A stretch of 43,836 bases of DNA, taken from positions 1 through 43,836 of the forward strand of contig CAIVVZ010000073.1 in NCBI GenBank assembly GCA_903909505.1, in the 5' to 3' direction. Source of the stretch: an uncultured Desulfobacteraceae bacterium (GTDB lineage Bacteria > Desulfobacterota > Desulfobacteria > Desulfobacterales > Desulfatirhabdiaceae). A program made the position numbers and the translations under genes. Below are positions 19,686-27,271 of this stretch, one piece after another (position 1 is the stretch's first letter; each line of letters opens with the position of its first letter). The notes under the pieces are model-generated. The model was not told the DNA's origin. It searched no databases and saw only the letters and a program-made list of their open reading frames with translations.

Positions 19686-20622
19686 AGGGTTCATAGGCGG
19701 CGTCAATCCCTCGCGGCTCGGCATTGGCGTCGCTTTGGTTGATAAAATATACCGCCACGAAATTGCCCACATCCCAGATTTTTTCAGATTCCAGATCCCT
19801 TTTGAAATAGGGCATGGCGGATCCCGTAATCCCATTCATAATCTGGTAATAAAGAATCCCTCCGGAAATTTCGCGGCCTTTAAGAATGGTAAAGTTCAAG
19901 GGCGGCGGATAGAGATAGGGCTGAGCCGGGCCCATCCCATCGCCGATGGGACTGTGACATCCCAGACAAAAATCCTGGTAAATCTTGCGTCCCCGGGCAA
20001 GTCCCGCCTCCGATGTGGGATAGGGATTGGGGATGACGCGCCAGCCGTCGGGAACATGGTCGGAAAGCCATTTGACGTTTTGCACGGGACCCAATTCATA
20101 TGCAGATGTAAGCTGCGCTTTCCAAAAGTCCTGACGGGCTGTCCGATGGTCCGCCGACTTACCCCCCAGACTCTGCACGTAGTGCGTCAGGCGGCTGATG
20201 TCATCCTTTCCCAAAAATCCAAATCGCGGCATAATGGAATTCGGGCGCGTGTAGCGCGGATTGGTGAAATGGGCCATATGCCAGTCATCCGGATGCTCGC
20301 CGCCTTCCTGGGACAGATCCACGCCCGTTCGCTCGGAGCCCAGCAGAATGGGCTGATCCGCAACATAATCCCCGGCCTGGGCAATGCGCTCCGCCCCTTG
20401 ATCCCAGTCAATGGATCGAATCGATTGGGTGTGGCAATAAACGCAGCCGTTTGCGATATAAATGGCCCGCCCGGCATTTTCCGCGTGCGTACGCTCACGA
20501 AATATTTCAGATGGATTCGTGTCCTGAATGGCATAAGGCCAGAAGACCATCACAAAGACAACGGCAAGCAAGATGGCCATGGAACCCAGAATCACCGCCC
20601 GGGGCGTCATATCCTGACTCAT
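19684..20622 (-). CDS. ccoO: cbb3 oxidase subunit II, CcoO, with a second cytochrome c domain
   Basis: The product has 312 residues: one N-terminal membrane helix (about 10-29), then the CcoO cytochrome domain with haem motif CVYCH (C60, C63, H64) in the typical NGCVYCHTQ setting, and EGGEHPDDWHMAHFTNPR, RPNSIMPRFGFL. A second cytochrome c domain follows with CLGCH (C219, C222, H223) and PPPLNFTILKGREISGG, ending near residue 300. Standard CcoO has about 200 residues and one haem, so this is a fusion or CcoP-like extension. ATG 20622 overlaps the ccoN stop (ATGA). It passes electrons to CcoN from the periplasmic side. Confidence 0.93.
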   Translation of the reverse strand: MSQDMTPRAVILGSMAILLAVVFVMVFWPYAIQDTNPSEIFRERTHAENAGRAIYIANGCVYCHTQSIRSIDWDQGAERIAQAGDYVADQPILLGSERTGVDLSQEGGEHPDDWHMAHFTNPRYTRPNSIMPRFGFLGKDDISRLTHYVQSLGGKSADHRTARQDFWKAQLTSAYELGPVQNVKWLSDHVPDGWRVIPNPYPTSEAGLARGRKIYQDFCLGCHSPIGDGMGPAQPYLYPPPLNFTILKGREISGGILYYQIMNGITGSAMPYFKRDLESEKIWDVGNFVAVYFINQSDANAEPRGIDAAYEP

Positions 20623-21992
20623 GGCCTGCTGACTCCGGGGTTAAAGTAAAGCGTGCGAAAGATATTGTAGAGCCCGATGTAGGCCCCGATGACCACAAAG
20701 ACACCCACGGCCAGACGAAGAACATAATATATATGGATTTCCGGCAGCACGCGATAAACGGTTTCCCCGTTCAGCCACGCATTGCCCTGAATGAGACCGA
20801 CAATTGTCAGGACAATGGCAAATCCCACCACACCGATCAATATCAGCCAGTATTGCAGGTCCGCCAGAAAATGGCTGTAGAGGGGTTTTTCGGTGATTCT
20901 GGGAAGGATGTAATACATACCACCCAGGGCAATCATACCGGCAAAACCCAGAACCCCGATGTGCGAATGCCCGACAACCCAGTTGGTAAAGTGCGTCACC
21001 CGCTGGACGATGGGAAGGGCCATCATGGAACCTTGAATACTGACAAAAAAATACATCACCGTACCCGTAAAGATGAACTTGCCGGCGATATCGGCATGAA
21101 TTTCACCGAGCTTACCCTTGGCCGTATACCAGATATTGATCAAAAAAACCATCACCGGAATCACCATGGCAATGCTGTCGACGATCGCAATCACTTTCAG
21201 CCAGGTGGGGACTGGAACTTGAAGCAGATGATGGGTGCCGATATGTGTATAGACAACCAGCAGTCCCCAGAAACCTAAAATGCTGAGCGTGTGGCTGTAT
21301 AACGGATTGCGGGTCACCTTGGGGATCACATAGTAGGCGACCGCTATGGACAGCGGGGTGAGCAGCAGCCCGAAGATGTTGTGCCCGTAAAACCAGAGCA
21401 GAATCGCATCGGAGATACCCGGAAGCGCGCCGGTTTTCGGTTCCCAGACAACATTTCCGATGAAATAGGTGATGCCGGTCATGACGACGGCAGCGCAGAC
21501 ATACCAGACAGAGACGTATAGAATCGGTTCCTGACGCTGCCGGACGGTCATAATGAAATTGTAGCCGATCAATCCAAAACCGATCACGATCAACACACTC
21601 ACCGGCCAGATAAACTCGGCATATTCACGACCTTTGGTATACCCCAGCGACAGGCCGATCACGCCCGCGGTGACTGCCAGGTTCCACAGCGCAGCCGTGA
21701 TGAGTCCCAGCTTTTGACTGTAAAGTGGCGTCAGCATGAGTCTGGGCACAAAATAATGCGCTGCCGCCAGCAGACCCGGCGTGACAAATCCGAACAGCAC
21801 GAGGTTGACGTGAATGGGCCGGATGCGCCCAAACTCCAGGAAGCGGATATCGGCCATGAAATCAGGGGCAATCAAATAGCCGGCTGCCAACATGCCCACG
21901 GAGGTTGCCACCGCAAACCAAAAAGCAGAAGTCAGGCAATAGACTTTGGAAGTAAGATACGGATCTGTTTCAAAGGCAATGTCGAATGCCAT
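20619..21992 (-). CDS. ccoN: cbb3-type cytochrome oxidase catalytic subunit I
   Basis: The product has 457 residues and about twelve membrane helices. It reduces O2 at the haem b3-CuB centre. Visible ligands are His61 in RPIHVNLVLFGF (low-spin haem), His204 in WFYGHNIFG and His254/His255 in YTHIGTHHLLQVP (CuB), and His342/His344 in WVVGHSHIGVLGF (haems). ATG 21992 is preferred to the preceding TTG, with AAAGGG upstream. It lies 116 bases after the actA-like gene, so complex III and oxidase are probably co-transcribed, and it overlaps ccoO by 4 bases. High O2 affinity is known for the family. Confidence 0.97.
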   Translation of the reverse strand: MAFDIAFETDPYLTSKVYCLTSAFWFAVATSVGMLAAGYLIAPDFMADIRFLEFGRIRPIHVNLVLFGFVTPGLLAAAHYFVPRLMLTPLYSQKLGLITAALWNLAVTAGVIGLSLGYTKGREYAEFIWPVSVLIVIGFGLIGYNFIMTVRQRQEPILYVSVWYVCAAVVMTGITYFIGNVVWEPKTGALPGISDAILLWFYGHNIFGLLLTPLSIAVAYYVIPKVTRNPLYSHTLSILGFWGLLVVYTHIGTHHLLQVPVPTWLKVIAIVDSIAMVIPVMVFLINIWYTAKGKLGEIHADIAGKFIFTGTVMYFFVSIQGSMMALPIVQRVTHFTNWVVGHSHIGVLGFAGMIALGGMYYILPRITEKPLYSHFLADLQYWLILIGVVGFAIVLTIVGLIQGNAWLNGETVYRVLPEIHIYYVLRLAVGVFVVIGAYIGLYNIFRTLYFNPGVSRP

Positions 21993-22108
21993 CAATTTTC
22001 CCTTTGCATGAAAGCCCTATTGGAACCGATGTTGGATATCGGCAATAATCCGTTCTGCTACTGTTCTCTGTCATCCGTCTTCCGTCATTAATCATCGGAT
22101 ATTTCCCA

Positions 22109-22642
22109 TCAACTGTGACATGCCAGCCAACAGTCCACATTGGCATTTTTTTCCCGGTGGCATGTGATGCAGAATTCCATGTAAAATGTTTTCCCCCGGA
22201 TGCGGTCAAAGGTCTCTACCTGGCCATGGCATTGACGACACGCGATCTCTTTTTGAATATGCCGCTGGTGGTTGAACAGAACGTGCATGGACAGATAATT
22301 GGCTTTTTTCCACGGCGTCGGCGTGCGGGTGTCAAAATACCGGTGTTCTTTTCGAATCCAAAAATGATTGGCAATAATGTATTGGTGGCAATGCAGACAT
22401 TTTTCGACCGGCGGCAGCCCGGGATGCCGGGAATAGCTCACGTAAGGGTGGCAATACTCGCATTGAATGTCTTTGACCCCGGCGTGGATCCGATGGCTGA
22501 AGGGGATCGGCTGCTCCGCCCCGATACGGGTTCCGGGAGTATCGTAGAAAAAAAACAGAAAGCTTGCCACCAGCACGACACATAGAAATGTCAAAAAAAC
22601 TGAGCCTTTATTTCGAACCAGGGCAGCGATCATCGCATTCAT
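22109..22642 (-). CDS. actA: ActA-like multihaem cytochrome c of alternative complex III
   Basis: The product has 177 residues with an N-terminal membrane anchor (about 13-33). Four CXXCH motifs are at C61, C82, C135 and C158. A fifth possible haem site, C171-W-L-A-C175-H176, has CX3CH spacing at the extreme C terminus. Several free histidines (PFSHRIHAG, FNHQRH) can be distal ligands. ActA is the pentahaem subunit that takes electrons from quinol oxidation. The start overlaps the ActF stop by 4 bases (ATGA). Other multihaem families with NrfD partners (QrcA, MFIcc) are alternatives, but the ActF and ActCD neighbours favour ActA. Confidence 0.82.
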   Translation of the reverse strand: MNAMIAALVRNKGSVFLTFLCVVLVASFLFFFYDTPGTRIGAEQPIPFSHRIHAGVKDIQCEYCHPYVSYSRHPGLPPVEKCLHCHQYIIANHFWIRKEHRYFDTRTPTPWKKANYLSMHVLFNHQRHIQKEIACRQCHGQVETFDRIRGKTFYMEFCITCHREKNANVDCWLACHS

Positions 22643-23862
22643 CGGTGCGCCTCCGACGGTTGCGGACCCAACACTTCCGGAAACTGATTCAGGAAAACTG
22701 ACACGGAAGCGGCCATCAATCCCAGAAAGCCCAGGCTGATCAAGCCATCGGCAATGTGCAAGGGCAATTGAACGGCGCTGGGGCTGTAAATGGGGCCCAG
22801 AAGCAGAAAATGCTCCAGCCAGATGCTGATAATGACCCCTGTACAGAGGACGGTCATGGCCCCCGGAAGGGTCTTGATGCGTTTATTGATCAGGATCAGA
22901 AACGGAAGGATGAACCCGGTCACAAAGACCGTCCATGCCAGGGCATGCCAGGGCGCCGTCTGGGTCCGCTGAATCATGTAAGCGGTTTCTTCCGGAATGT
23001 TGCCGTACCAGATGACCACAAGATGCACATAAAAGAAATCCCCCCAGAGCATGCAGAAGGCGAAAAAGAGCTTGCCGATATCGTGGAACTGGGAAGCCGG
23101 CAGCGAAAAATCCACCTTGGGATGCAGATGCAGCAGGGAAGCCAGGATAATGACCGCGCCCAATCCCACGTAAAACGCCTTGACAAAGGTATAGGCCCCA
23201 AAAAGGGTGGAATACCAGTCGGGATCCATGCTCATCACCAGGTCAAAGCCGATCAGAGAAAGCACCAGGGCGAAGGCCAGTATGTACAGGTTGCCATAAA
23301 CCGTCATTCGCCTGCGATATTTCCCCAAATCGGTGGGCCGATGCTGCCAGCGGCGGCGCAGCAGACCGGAAAGACCGGGTCGCCCACTGCCCAGCGGCAG
23401 CTTGAACCACAGCGCATGGTAAAGATAGGCAAACCCCAAACCATATAGAATGAATAAGCCAATCAGATCGCGGGAAAACAGAAACGGCAGGTTCAGCCAG
23501 ACTTCCTTTCCGTGGAGTTCCATATCCAGCCAGGGGAAAACATGGGCCCTGCCCAGAAAAAGAATGAGAAAGAGCACGAAAGAAACCGGGAAAAAAGCGG
23601 CAAAGGACTCGGAAACTCCAGAAAGCTGGCGGCTCCACCTGGCCCCTGCGGTGTTCATCACGATCGAAAAGAGCAGGCCGCCCTGAGAAATGGCGGAAAA
23701 CAGCAGAAAATTGATCAGATAGGCCCGCCAGGCCTTTTCAGGATGATCGCCCGCGGCCTGGACGATAAACGTGAAAGTCCCTATAACCATGAACGCCAAA
23801 AAGATCGAGATCACAAATCGGCTGACTATTTTAGGTTCTCTAATAGGCATAGGGAGAAACAC
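22639..23862 (-). CDS. actF: ActF-like membrane subunit of alternative complex III
   Basis: The product has up to 407 residues with about ten membrane helices. Recognisable blocks are AWRAYLINFLLFSAISQGGL, FLGRAHVFPWL, SMDPDWYSTLFGAY (the family DPxWxSTxFGxY block) and FHDIGKLFFAFCMLWGDFFY. ActF is thought to help quinone binding or proton movement in alternative complex III. Start choice is open: GTG 23862 lies 5 bases after the ActCD stop, and ATG 23850 is 4 codons further in; neither has a clear ribosome binding site, which fits translational coupling. Confidence 0.88.
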   Translation of the reverse strand: MFLPMPIREPKIVSRFVISIFLAFMVIGTFTFIVQAAGDHPEKAWRAYLINFLLFSAISQGGLLFSIVMNTAGARWSRQLSGVSESFAAFFPVSFVLFLILFLGRAHVFPWLDMELHGKEVWLNLPFLFSRDLIGLFILYGLGFAYLYHALWFKLPLGSGRPGLSGLLRRRWQHRPTDLGKYRRRMTVYGNLYILAFALVLSLIGFDLVMSMDPDWYSTLFGAYTFVKAFYVGLGAVIILASLLHLHPKVDFSLPASQFHDIGKLFFAFCMLWGDFFYVHLVVIWYGNIPEETAYMIQRTQTAPWHALAWTVFVTGFILPFLILINKRIKTLPGAMTVLCTGVIISIWLEHFLLLGPIYSPSAVQLPLHIADGLISLGFLGLMAASVSVFLNQFPEVLGPQPSEAHR

Positions 23863-23867
23863 TTGAG

Positions 23868-25754
23868 TTATTCAAAGTTTTTAACATCCGCGCCCTTGTT
23901 CAGAAAAAAATGGCTCAGTTCGGCTTGCTGCCCTGGATCACAGGTTGCCAGAACACCGAAACGGTCTGCCGAGCAGGCAGGGTCATAACCGTCTGGCGGA
24001 TCAAACTGCGGAAGGCCTGTCTGGGTCAGCAGGCCGACGACATTGCCTAAGACCGCGAACAGAATCGTAAATTCAAAGCCAACGATGAAAAATGGCACCC
24101 AGGCGATCACCGGCTTGCCGCCGACGATCAGATTCCAGCGGGTTGCCGTAAAAACGGCCAGGCTAAAGCCGGTAAAAAACCCCGTGATGCCACCGGCCAG
24201 CGTAAACCAGCCGATCCTGCTTTTCTTAAGCTGCAGGGCATCCATGATGACTTGGCTGGGAATCGGACCGTTGATCTGCCTGAAGTCCCAATTGGAATTT
24301 TTCAGAGCGCGTATGGCGGATGCCGCCTGGTCATCCCTTTTAAACAGCCCCAGAATGGATACTGGCTGATCCGGAACAGCCATCAAGTCTGGAAGACGCG
24401 AGGAGGATAAAACAGGAGAAGGATCAACTTCCGGTCCTGCGGTCTTCTCGATTTTAGATTGGTGAAGGGTTTCCTTCATTTCCGTCATGGAAACCGAAGG
24501 CAGGTGCTTGACAAAAAGCACGAACAGAAAGAAAAACAGGCAAAAACTGCCCAGCATGATTCCCAACTCAATAGGCCTCGGCCAGTACAGGCCCCAGGCA
24601 TAGGGCAAGAAATCATGAGCCACGCTGCCGATAATGATGACAAAGCGTTCATACCACATGCCGACGTTTATGATCAGCGAAATTCCAAAAAGCAATGAAA
24701 TGGAAGTCCGGATTTTCTTGAACAGAAGCAGCAGCGGAATCTGGGTGTTGCAGATGACCATGATCCAGTACTCCCGGCTGTAATCGCCGAAGATTCGCCA
24801 GCGGAAGGTTTCCATTTCAACGATGTTATGGCTGTACCAGGCGATAAAAAGCTCGGTTCCGTAAGAGAATGCGACGATCAGCCCGGTAAAGACGATGGTT
24901 TTGGCAACGCTTTCCAGCACGTGCACCGTAATGAAGGCTTCGAACCTGAAAATCTTTCGTAGCGGAATCATCAGGGTCAGGACCATGGCAAGGCCCGAGT
25001 GGATGGCGCCTGCCACGAAATAGGGCGCAAAAATCGTGGTGTGCCAGCCGGGAACCACCCCGAGGGCAAAATCCCAGGACACCACGCTGTGAACCGATAT
25101 GACAAGAGGAGTCGCCAGAGCGGCAAAGAACAGAAACCCTCTGGCATAGTGGCGCCACTGCTCATGCGTACCGGTCCAGCCCAGGGAGAGCATGTGAAAG
25201 ACTTTTTTCCGGGTTCCCATTGCCCGGTCCCGGACGGTGGCCAGATCCGGCAGCATTCCGGTATACCAGAACAGGGCGCTGACAATCAGATAGGTGCTGA
25301 TGGCTACCACATCGAACATCAAGGGAGAGGTGAAATTGGGCCACAGGGTACGCGGATTGGGCAGCGGCAGCATGTAAATAACCACCCAGACGCGACCCAG
25401 ATGGATAAAGGGAAAGAGTCCCGCGGTACAGACGGCAAAGATCGTCATGGTCTCGGCCGCCCGTGCAATGGGATTGCGCCAGCCTGCCCGGAACAGGTGC
25501 AAAATGGCCGATATCAGCGTTCCCGAGTGGGCAATACCGACCCAGAACACGAAATTGACCAGATAGATCCCCCAGTGTACCGGGTTATTCTGGCCGCCCA
25601 CCCCGATGCCGACAAAGATCTGGTACACCCAGCAACCGGCGCCCAGAAACACCCCCGTCATCAGCAGTGCGATCAGAACCCAGTAGGATTTGGGCGCGGG
25701 CCGCAGTGTATATAGGACCGTGTTGTCTATACTTTCGAAGGTCAATTCAGGCAT
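23868..25754 (-). CDS. Fused ActC-ActD protein of alternative complex III
   Basis: The product has 628 residues. Residues 1 to about 435 are an NrfD/ActC-type quinol-interacting membrane protein with ten or so helices (PVHWGIYLVNFVFWVGIAHSG, FPFIHLGRVWVVIYMLPLPN, SREYWIMVICNTQIPLLLL). After a polar linker (about 440-480), the rest matches ActD (DUF3341): ILGLFKRDDQAASAIRALKN, two helices around GWFTLAGGITGFFTGFSLAV and WVPFFIVGFEFTILFAVLG, and a cytoplasmic tail. ActC and ActD are usually separate genes. No ActB gene precedes it; the next gene upstream is a DsbA-like lipoprotein 165 bases away. Confidence 0.9.
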   Translation of the reverse strand: MPELTFESIDNTVLYTLRPAPKSYWVLIALLMTGVFLGAGCWVYQIFVGIGVGGQNNPVHWGIYLVNFVFWVGIAHSGTLISAILHLFRAGWRNPIARAAETMTIFAVCTAGLFPFIHLGRVWVVIYMLPLPNPRTLWPNFTSPLMFDVVAISTYLIVSALFWYTGMLPDLATVRDRAMGTRKKVFHMLSLGWTGTHEQWRHYARGFLFFAALATPLVISVHSVVSWDFALGVVPGWHTTIFAPYFVAGAIHSGLAMVLTLMIPLRKIFRFEAFITVHVLESVAKTIVFTGLIVAFSYGTELFIAWYSHNIVEMETFRWRIFGDYSREYWIMVICNTQIPLLLLFKKIRTSISLLFGISLIINVGMWYERFVIIIGSVAHDFLPYAWGLYWPRPIELGIMLGSFCLFFFLFVLFVKHLPSVSMTEMKETLHQSKIEKTAGPEVDPSPVLSSSRLPDLMAVPDQPVSILGLFKRDDQAASAIRALKNSNWDFRQINGPIPSQVIMDALQLKKSRIGWFTLAGGITGFFTGFSLAVFTATRWNLIVGGKPVIAWVPFFIVGFEFTILFAVLGNVVGLLTQTGLPQFDPPDGYDPACSADRFGVLATCDPGQQAELSHFFLNKGADVKNFE

Positions 25755-25919
25755 AGGCTTTACATAAATGGCAAGCTGATGAATGAATCCCGCATGGGTG
25801 TAAAAGCGATAAGGAATTCTCTAACACAACTGAATTCGAATGAAAACCGGTTTTACAGCCCCCTGACGCATTCAAGATATTTTTCATGATTATTCGGATA
25901 CTTTCAATGACCGCATGGC

Positions 25920-26726
25920 CTATTTCTTTTCCTCAATCAGACGGATCACCCTTTCGAATTCTTCGATAGGAACAGCTCCGACCACCGAAACCCCGTTAAT
26001 TAAGAACGATGGTGTAGCATCGAATCCGAAAGATCGGCCTTCCTTCAAATCTTCACCGATCATGTCCGCAATTTCCTTGCTTTCCAGATCCATTTTCAAT
26101 CTTGCGTCATCAACGCCCAACAGATTGGCGATGTCCTGCAAAACGCTCTCTTTTTCTTTTGCCACGTCTTCCCGGCGGTCAAAAGCGATGTCATGAAATT
26201 TCCATGCTTTTTCCATGGATTGCCTGGCAATGGCTTCAAAATACATGGCTTCCATTCTGGATATTTCATGAAACGGCATATGTTTGAAGAAAACCCGGAT
26301 TTTCCGGGGATACTTCCTGACAAGATCCTGCACAATACCGGCGGCCTTCCCACAGTAGAAACACTGAAAATCCGAATACTCGACAATGGTAATCGGCGCA
26401 TTGGAATCGCCGAGGAAAGGGCGAGCCGGATCGATTTTCGGATTTTTGGGATTGGCAAGATCCAGATTCAAACGTTCATCCCGTTTTTTTTCAGCCAGAT
26501 CCCGGCTGCCTTTTTCCACGACCTGAAGTACTTCGATATTTTTCTCTTTCAAAACATCCATCACGACTTCAGGATTTTCCCGGATCGTTTTCAGCACTTG
26601 CTCCTTGATGATCTCAGGATGCGCTTGAACGGCTTTCAAAGCCTCATCCTGAATCATTTCGGGCTTCTGGGTATCGCATCCCGTCAACAACCAGCACATT
26701 AGAAGGATCACTGCCAGTTTTTTCAT
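25920..26726 (-). CDS. DsbA-family thioredoxin-fold lipoprotein
   Basis: The product has 268 residues from ATG 26726, with AAAGGA upstream. A lipobox (LLTGC, C17) predicts a lipid anchor. A charged helical region (about 25-100) precedes a DsbA/DsbG-like domain: APITIVEYSDFQCFYCGKA with the active pair C122/C125, FKHMPFHEISRMEA, and the cis-proline region FGFDATPSFLINGVSVVGA. It should form or isomerise disulfides, or keep cytochrome haem-binding cysteines in order. Location upstream of the ActCD/cbb3 genes fits cytochrome or copper-centre maturation, but the 165-base gap leaves co-transcription open. Confidence 0.9.
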   Translation of the reverse strand: MKKLAVILLMCWLLTGCDTQKPEMIQDEALKAVQAHPEIIKEQVLKTIRENPEVVMDVLKEKNIEVLQVVEKGSRDLAEKKRDERLNLDLANPKNPKIDPARPFLGDSNAPITIVEYSDFQCFYCGKAAGIVQDLVRKYPRKIRVFFKHMPFHEISRMEAMYFEAIARQSMEKAWKFHDIAFDRREDVAKEKESVLQDIANLLGVDDARLKMDLESKEIADMIGEDLKEGRSFGFDATPSFLINGVSVVGAVPIEEFERVIRLIEEKK

Positions 26727-26957
26727 TCGATCAATCCTTTCTGAAAAATTGTTTATGATAGCCGACACGCACTGTCATTTAAAAACTGAAATTGCGCTTT
26801 ATGTCAATAAAAAGGATTGTGTTTTGCTATCGATATCTCGATTATGATCCCCAATTGACTGTACGGTTTTGAGACTTATCTTTCTATTAACATCAAATAC
26901 ATGATCCCCTTTAAATATCACCTATCCTTATCGGGGGCTTTGAATTTGATGCAAACA

Positions 26958-26998
26958 CCGGTGAATTCAACCCACTGAAGATTATTTGAATTCACCGG
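26958..26998 (+). promoter_or_regulatory. Perfect 13-bp inverted repeat before the cysteine-rich gene
   Basis: CCGGTGAATTCAA (26958-26970) and TTGAATTCACCGG (26986-26998) are perfect reverse complements with a 15-base loop. The structure ends 4 bases before the strong ribosome binding site of the gene at 27019, so it could be an mRNA hairpin that tunes translation or a repressor operator. It also contains two GAATTC palindromes. The rest of 26727-26957 is AT-rich with no gene seen. Confidence 0.8.
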
Positions 26999-27018
26999 CA
27001 TACAGGGAGGTGATATCT

Positions 27019-27189
27019 ATGGAAAATGACGAGAAAACAATAAAAGACGACAAGGGAAAAAGCAACACCTCGGAATCGAATTCTGAGCGATCCTGTTGCT
27101 ACGTCATAGATCCTTGTGAACGATACGTTGACCCATGTGGGTGTTCCGTTGATCCATGTGGGTGTTATACCAGCAGCTGTTGCTGCTAA
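27019..27189 (+). CDS. Small cysteine-rich repeat protein, unknown function
   Basis: The product has 56 residues. An almost perfect ribosome binding site (AGGGAGGTGAT, 27003-27013) precedes ATG 27019. Residues 1-25 are charged and lysine/glutamate/serine-rich with no cysteine. The last 31 residues hold ten cysteines, beginning at CCYVIDPC and built from heptad-like repeats VDPCGCS and VDPCGCY, ending SSCCC. No signal peptide. It could be a metallothionein-like metal binder, a structural protein, or a RiPP-type precursor with leader and core. No maturase, radical SAM or protease gene is adjacent. Perfect inverted repeats flank both sides. Confidence 0.72.
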   Translation: MENDEKTIKDDKGKSNTSESNSERSCCYVIDPCERYVDPCGCSVDPCGCYTSSCCC

Positions 27190-27206
27190 TAATATGTCTT
27201 TGATAC

Positions 27207-27237
27207 CCGGGATTGGGTTAAAACGATCCAATCCCGG
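27207..27237 (+). terminator. Hairpin after the cysteine-rich gene
   Basis: CCGGGATTGG (27207-27216) pairs perfectly with CCAATCCCGG (27228-27237) around an 11-base loop. A short T-containing stretch follows (TTCATGTTTTC). It lies 17 bases after the small gene's stop and is a likely intrinsic terminator, although the U-tract is interrupted. Confidence 0.65.
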
Positions 27238-27271
27238 TTCATGTTTTCACCCGCCATGAGTAAGAACGAGC

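Noticed and set aside
19551..19835. Alternative minus-strand frame reading through the ccoO end into the repeat
   Set aside because: It overlaps the ccoO C terminus in another frame and its content follows the repeat, not a protein family.
22756..23448. Long plus-strand open frame opposite actF
   Set aside because: Its predicted protein is low-complexity and rich in Gln, Lys and Pro, as expected for the antisense of a membrane protein.
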